A DNA stretch of 64,000 nt from Poa pratensis (lineage: Eukaryota > Streptophyta > Magnoliopsida > Poales > Poaceae), in NCBI GenBank assembly GCA_947311845.1, contig CAMZMU010000107.1:22606119-22670118 (forward strand). Direction: 5' to 3'. The translations under genes and the position numbers were made by a program. Each line of letters opens with the position of its first letter. Positions within the stretch are counted from its first letter, which is position 1. Below are positions 58,700-64,000 of the stretch, piece by piece. Below the pieces are notes generated by a model. It had not been told where the DNA came from. It ran no database searches and saw only the letters and a list, made by a program, of their open reading frames with translations.

Positions 58700-61600
58700 T
58701 TTAATGTTTTTCTTGAGACAAGTTCAGGCCTCGGAACCAGAGACCTCGGTCGCCGAAGTTGTGGTAGTGGGACTCGGAAGAAGCCTCGGGAGCGAACTCG
58801 GGCGCAGGAACAACCTCGGGCGCAGGAACAACCTTGGTCGCGGAAGCAACCTCGGTTGTTGGAGTGGATGCCGGGGTGTCCGTCACGTCGGGGGAGATCA
58901 CCTCGGTGGCTACGGCTTTGCCGGACTTGCCCTTGGGGTTCGGAGGTTCGTCGAAGTTGAAGTCATCATCAGAATCTCAGCCACCTCGGTTGTTTGCCGG
59001 CCTTGCCCTTGGAGCTCTGAGGCTCGTCGAAGTCAAATTCCTCGCCGTCAGAGCCTTCTTCACCAGTTCCTTCAGCAGCTTCTTCACCGGACTCTTCTTC
59101 CTCGTCCGAGCTCTCTTCATCCTCAGAATAGAGGCGCCCTCATCGAAGGTCCGGGTGTTTGCATAACTAGCAAAGAGGTCGGCTGCTGCTTGGCGTTTCT
59201 CAATGCCATCAGGAGTGGTGTTCCAAGGAGAGCCCTTGCGCAGGGAGGTAACCGTGTGGATCTCGAACATTCATACCAAGACAGCACGAACACCAGGGCC
59301 TTGTCCGCCAGCCCGAGCTGATGAGCATCTCCACTCCCGAAGTCTAGCCTCGGCTCCTTTTAGCTTCGTGGCGAGCTCGTCGATGCAAGTGGGAGTCTTA
59401 ACCTTGGGCCAGAGGGCACGATGGACCTGGATGGCAGCATCTACCAGTTTAGTTCCAATGGCCCTGAGCGGCCTGATCCGAGCATTAAGGCGCGAGGTGG
59501 TCCTGGATATCCCAGCTTTCGCCGAGGGTTTCTGTCTCAGCCCTCTTTGCCCGAGCTGCTAGAACTTCTCGGACAGCTTTGTCCTTGGAGTGCTCAAAAT
59601 GCTCTGAAGAAGACAAAAAGGCTGTCGCTGAATTAAGACATACGGTGGCACGGGGTGTAGGTCGGCGGAAAATAAGGAAAAGGAGAAAGGAAACTTACTA
59701 TCCATTTGGTGATTAATCCGAGTGAGCTCGGACAGTTTCGGTTTCGGCCGAGGTGGCGCGGTTCTCCAGGGTCTTGGCAATTTCTTTCTGCTGTTCGGGG
59801 CCTGGTCTTTGACCTTCATAGCGTCCTCCACAGCAGCTTTGGCTTCATTAGCCCGGTTCAGCTCTTGTTGCAGCCGAGCTATTTCATCTTCGGCTGTCTT
59901 CAACTTGGAGGCATAATCTTTCGCTCTGCTCCTTTGCTGATAGAAGAGTCCGGTGAGACTTCTTCAGTGTGTTGTGATCCAGCAGGAGGTTCTTGAAGAT
60001 TTTGGTCCGAGCATTGTTGCACTCCTGAAAAAATAGAGAGATCAGTTCGGCGGAAAGAGATTTGACACGAATATTGAAGATTTACATTTCGAAGAAATCC
60101 GAGGTCTTTTTAGCACCCGAGGCCCAATTGAGTCCCGGGGACTCGGCATTGGCCTCGGGGACTCAGCATTGGAGAAATGACAAGTTTTTGAGATTCAAGC
60201 CGAGCAATTTTAACTCGGTGGAGTGTCAATTGCTCAACCCGAATCTCGGGGACTGGGAATAGTGTATGTTTGTCATTTGGTTTCAAAGGAAGAAAGAGAG
60301 TTGCGTAAAGAAACTTACCGATGCCTTCTTGCTGCAATCAAGGACCGCAGTCTGCATGTTGTAAATGGACTGGAGCACGGCGCTAGGTCCAGCTGGATGC
60401 TCAGAGGTCGGATTAGAGGAGACCTCGGCAGTGTCAGCCGAGTTCCAGTCCATGTCGTAATGCTTCTCCGAGCCTAAGCTGTTCCCGCTCTTGGTCCGGA
60501 GTTGCCCGACCTCCCAGCTGCTGATGTTCGGCTGGATGGTAGCAGCGAAAAGAGCTCGGGAGGTGGCGACCTGAGAGCTCGAAGGCGCGGTCTTGGTCAA
60601 GGTGGACTTCGGCGCAGGGACATGCGGCACCAGTTGGGTGCTCGCAGCCTTGGGTCCCGGTGGCGGTGGCGGCATCGGAGTTTGCTGTGGCTGTTTGGGG
60701 GGCTCAACATTTGAGCTGAATCTTTCTGCTGCTGCTGAAGCTTTTGCTTCTGCAGTCGTTGTTGTTGTTGCTTCTTCTGCTGCTGTTGCTGCTGGTTGCG
60801 CGCAGCTTGAGACTTGGGGGAGGCCGAGGCTCCAGCACGGTCTTAGCCGGAGTCTTGGCGCGATCTGTCTCCGCATCCTTCTGAGGACGCGGAGGAGTCT
60901 GATCTCGGCGGGAGCAGAGTGTCCCAGGCCGAGTCAGAGCTCGGCGGTGGAAGTTCGGCGGAGGCGACACGCACCGGGGAGGAGATGGTCCTCTCCGGGC
61001 TGTGGATGTCAACGGACCGTTCTGGAGGAGAGGCTCTGGCGGGGCTGCCGAGGTTAACCTCGGCCTCGGTTGTCTGAGATTCAACCACTGGAGGCAGTGG
61101 TGAATGTATCGAGCTGTGGCTCTGTTTGATCTGCCGAGCCGGGCTAGACGAAAAAGAAAGATTAAGTTAGAGTATAAAAAGCTTAACCTCGGAACAGCGT
61201 GAGAAGTAAAAAGGAGCAAGGTGACTTACGCATCTTCCTCCACGGGGCCTCGTTTCTTGTGCCTCGCCGAGGTCTTCTTGGCACGCTTGGCTTTGGGCGC
61301 TGCAGTCTCCGAGGTCTTAGAAGCCTCGGCATCCGAGGTACCGGGTCCTGAGCGCTTCCGGGAGGCTGCAGACGCTGGATGAAAGTTCTTATATGTCGGA
61401 GGAGCATAGGAAATTGGAATAACATTGACAGGTTCCAGAATTTGGCAATCGTCATCGTCATCATCGGGCCAATCCTGGATGGACGATCGAACTGGTGGGC
61501 GGTGCGATGGGCAACGCGAGTCTTACCCGAGGTGGCCTTGGGAATAGGGAGGTGATCCTCATGTCCGGATCTTCAGCCTCGGCGGCGACCGGAATAGGCA

Positions 61601-62664
61601 GGTCGGGAGTCCACTCCTTAGAAGAAAGGGGCCATCCTCGATTCCTGTCGAGTGAACTTCTGCAGAGGTGGCGAAGTAAAACCGAGTTAGCACAAGAATC
61701 AATACAATGTCGGGGTGAAAATGAAACCGAGGAATATTACGCCGGGTAAGGTACACTTACTTGGCTGGAAGGTGATCTCGGTCATAGGGCTTGACACCCC
61801 ATTTCCACTTATCGGGCATGGTGGTCTTGGCGATGGCCCGGATGCGCCTCTTCACTTCGGAGTCGCTGAGTTCAAGTGCTGTTCCGGTGGGATCGTAGCG
61901 GCCACTCATGTGGCAGATCTTATGGGCCCGCGCTTGTAAGGGTTAACTCGGCGGGTGATCATGGTGCGCAAATGTCATCTGCTCCCCAACTTTTCTCCTG
62001 GAGTGACATCATGGTTTGATGGATCAGTAAACCTCGGGGCGTCGGTCGGCTCGTAATCCCAGTTGAGTTGGGCAGTAGGGGTTCCGATGGTGAACTCCGG
62101 CAAGTTGATGAGGTCTTCGGTGCCCGGGTTCTTCACATAGAAGAAGGAGCGTTGCCATTTCGGCAGGAGTCCAGGCCCTGAATCCGAGGAAACTCAGAGA
62201 GTCGCCGAGGGAAATCGAGGCCGCCCCGCAAGCGGTCATCTCCTTGTCCACGACCTTCTTGTTCGGGACACTTTGTTTCTTGAGCTGGAAGTACTTGGCC
62301 CAGACTCGATGCTAGGCCATAATCCGAGGTAACCCTCGGAAAAAGTTGCGTAGGCCGAGAGTTGGAGGATGGCATTGGCGGGCAAGTGGTGTGGTTGTAG
62401 CCCAAAGGTGTCCAAGAAGTCCCGGAAGAATTTCCCGGCCGGGAGTCCGAAACCACGTTCGAAGTGATCCAGGAAGACGACCCGCTCCCCGGATTCCACG
62501 TCGGGTTCGATATCTTCTTTCTTCGGAACCCGGCAGATGAGATTGGCCGGGATCCGCCGTGAATCTCGGAGCCACTTAATGTCGACCTCCGTGACATCGG
62601 ATCCCTCCCAGCTACCTCGTTCTCCAGGTGCTCCTTCCTCGGCGTGATCCGAGGCAGAAGACAT
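58700..62664 (-). CDS. Element 2 antisense gene (putative gypsy-type transposon domain)
   Basis: Opposite to gag-pol. The ATG at 62664-62662 (MSSASDHAEEGAPG) opens a frame with GERVVFLDHFERGFGLPAGK, LPANAILQLSAYATFSEGYL and GLWP, the same PF04195-type domain as in elements 1 and 3, although the sequences have diverged strongly. Downstream minus-strand segments include Pro/Ala-rich and coiled-coil-like parts down to about 58700 (VASATKVVPAPEVVPAPEF). Several likely introns and frame slips are present and not resolved. Function unknown. Confidence 0.65.
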
Positions 62665-62676
62665 GTGGACGCTTTC

Positions 62677-63031
62677 CTGCAGAAGAGGGAGGTTCAACCG
62701 GGTAAGTACCTCGGACAATTCAGGATAGCCGGGGTAAATACCTCGGATCATTCGGGATAGCCGGGCTAAAGGATTTAGGCGGGAAACACGTTTCTACCAC
62801 TGCGAGATACTAGCAAAGATCTACCGATGAGCTAAAAAGGAAAGTAAATTCGAGTTCATCAAGGGCAAAACTAAGAGGATAGTGCTATGGATGTATCTAA
62901 AACGAGTCTAGATGAGATCTAAAAGTGCTAAAAGAATGCGAGAGAGTTCATCATCGGATTCATCAAGGTCATCGAGTTCATCGTTAAGGATGAACACGTT
63001 CATGGCAATGGAGGGGAAACGAAGAACTCAC
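62677..63031 (-). other. Probable 5' UTR intron of the element 2 antisense gene
   Basis: On the minus strand the donor CACCG|GTGAGT (intron from 63031) and acceptor TTCTGCAG|GAAAGC (exon from 62676) enclose 355 nt. The ATG follows 12 nt after the acceptor. Seen by eye only, with no transcript evidence. Confidence 0.5.
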
Positions 63032-63240
63032 CGGTGAAGAACTCGAAGATCGAGGCTTGATGGCGAGTCGATGGTGGCGCGAAGGATCGACGGCGGAGTG
63101 GCGGCGCAAGGCGCGGTGCGCGTTTCCGGCGAGAAGCTTCGAGACGGCGAGGTCGCAGCGGCGAGTGCTCGACGGCGGCGCTGGTTGCAGTGGAGGCGAA
63201 GCGGCGAGTGAAGGGGAAGAAGAGAAGTTCCCCCTGGGCC

Positions 63241-63250
63241 CCTATTTATA
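63241..63250 (-). promoter_or_regulatory. TATA box of the element 2 antisense gene
   Basis: TTATAAATAG on the minus strand, about 210 bp upstream of the putative 5' UTR intron. Confidence 0.5.
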
Positions 63251-63769
63251 ACCGCGTGCGGTAACTGCGCACTACCGCGCGGTTACCGGGAGACGTGGGA
63301 TCGTGTGCGGGCAGAGGAGCGGTTGCGCGGTTTGTGGCCGCACGATCGGCCACATCGTGGGCCACAGGATGGCAACCGCCAGCGCCGGATCTTCTGTGCT
63401 GGTCAGCGCGAAAACCGAGGGGTCGTGGGCGGTCAAATTGGTCAAGCACTTGAGTGCGCATGTGCACTGTTTGGTGGGTCCGGCTGACGAAGGCGGCGTG
63501 TGGTCAGGACCTGTCTTTCAAAGGTCCGGATTTCGGGTCCGGGCAGAGATTCTTCGCCACGTGCCTCGGAAAATCTGAGGCAAGATTGTGCTGAGTCAAA
63601 TAGCTCGGAAAGTTCAGATTGCAGATCAACCTCGGATTAGATTATGGTCTGTGGGAAGTACCTCGGCAGAGCTATTTTGAGTCGGATTTAGAGGTGGTGC
63701 CTTGTTTATTTTTGAACCTGCTACGGCCCTCCATCCGAGGTCGTAGGACCGCACCAGCTTCGGGACTAA

Positions 63770-64000
63770 TGTCGGGGGGCCACCCCCGGGTAGGGTCAAG
63801 GCTTGGCATAAGTTGAGTTTAAAGATGTGCCGAGGTACGGAAAGGGCCGACCTGTTTGGGCCTGGGAGTGTCCGAGCTTCATCTTGACCTGGAGAATATA
63901 AAGGCCGACCTGTCTTGGCCCAGAGGGTCCGAGGATCCCCGTTGGCATGGCCGAGGTTCATAATCCGAGCTATGATCAGCCGACCTAACTACCTTGGTTT
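63770..64000 (+). repeat. Element 2, start of 3' LTR (cut by window end)
   Basis: Begins TGTCGGGGGGCCACCCCC after the tract AGCTTCGGGACTAA. It matches 50240-50470 with about six substitutions and several 1-bp length differences in G/C runs. Confidence 0.9.

Larger units (their letters stand above)
50240..64000 (+). mobile_element. Element 2: second Tat-lineage Gypsy retrotransposon (right end outside window)
   Basis: 5' LTR 50240-51304, interior 51305-63769, and the first 231 bp of the 3' LTR from 63770. Same gene order as element 1: gag, protease, reverse transcriptase, two RNase H, integrase, then an antisense gene. LTR and protein sequences differ clearly from element 1, so it is another family. 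In the 231 bp that can be compared, the LTRs differ by about six substitutions, so it looks older than element 1. Left flank AGGTG should be the target duplication. Confidence 0.92.

Noticed and set aside
35075..64000. Endogenous pararetrovirus (caulimovirus-type) sequence
   Set aside because: Both reverse-transcriptase regions are followed by integrase and bounded by LTRs with primer sites, which is Gypsy organisation.
1..64000. tRNA, rRNA or microRNA genes
   Set aside because: None recognised. The tRNA-like matches are short primer binding sites, and the hairpins belong to MITEs or retrotransposons.

Overview
The window is nuclear DNA of a grass, probably a pooid cereal or close relative. 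The evidence is spliced plant genes, a Stowaway MITE with the grass-type CTCCCTCYGTTCC end, Tat-type Gypsy retrotransposons, and a gene-poor layout dominated by nested transposons. No bacterial, organellar or viral replicon features were seen.

Layout. 1-6.2 kb: the 3' part and LTR of an old Gypsy element, followed by a truncated minus-strand LTR element with a GC-rich, tandemly repeated interior. 7.6-9.3 kb: a CYP86A fatty-acid omega-hydroxylase gene (minus), with a poly(A) retroposon upstream. 12-14.3 kb: a LINE remnant, a solo LTR and a foldback element. 15.6-16.2 kb: an intact NDR1/HIN1-like (LEA_2) gene. 18.4-22.7 kb: a Harbinger-like element (TTA target duplication), then a second TIR element that hosts a compact LTR element with 157/158-bp LTRs. 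22.8-23.8 kb: a second retroposon. 24.1-24.6 kb: a truncated NCS1 purine/uracil-permease copy. 25.1-28.7 kb: an intact five-exon TMEM208/SND2 homologue (minus), divergent across 359 bp from an ATL-type RING-H2 gene (29.1-29.55 kb). 31.5-34.2 kb: a third retroposon, a Stowaway MITE and a small unknown three-exon gene with a frame break.

34.8-64 kb is a nest of three Tat-lineage Gypsy elements. Element 3 (minus strand, partial) was hit twice. Element 1, a 13.6-kb same-family copy in the opposite direction, entered its 3' LTR (perfect ACCCT duplication, LTRs differing by two substitutions). Element 2, another family, entered its antisense gene and runs off the right edge. Each element carries gag, protease, reverse transcriptase, two RNase H-like domains and integrase where visible, and downstream a divergent gene on the opposite strand with a putative gypsy-type transposon domain and its own TATA box.

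The genes do not form a pathway. Recurrent signals are (a) single-base deletions, often in G runs, that break the frame of otherwise well-preserved genes and of the very young element 1, which suggests base-level sequence error, and (b) the antisense genes, the polypurine-tract-like tandem array and the 1.56-kb inverted repeat in the nest.
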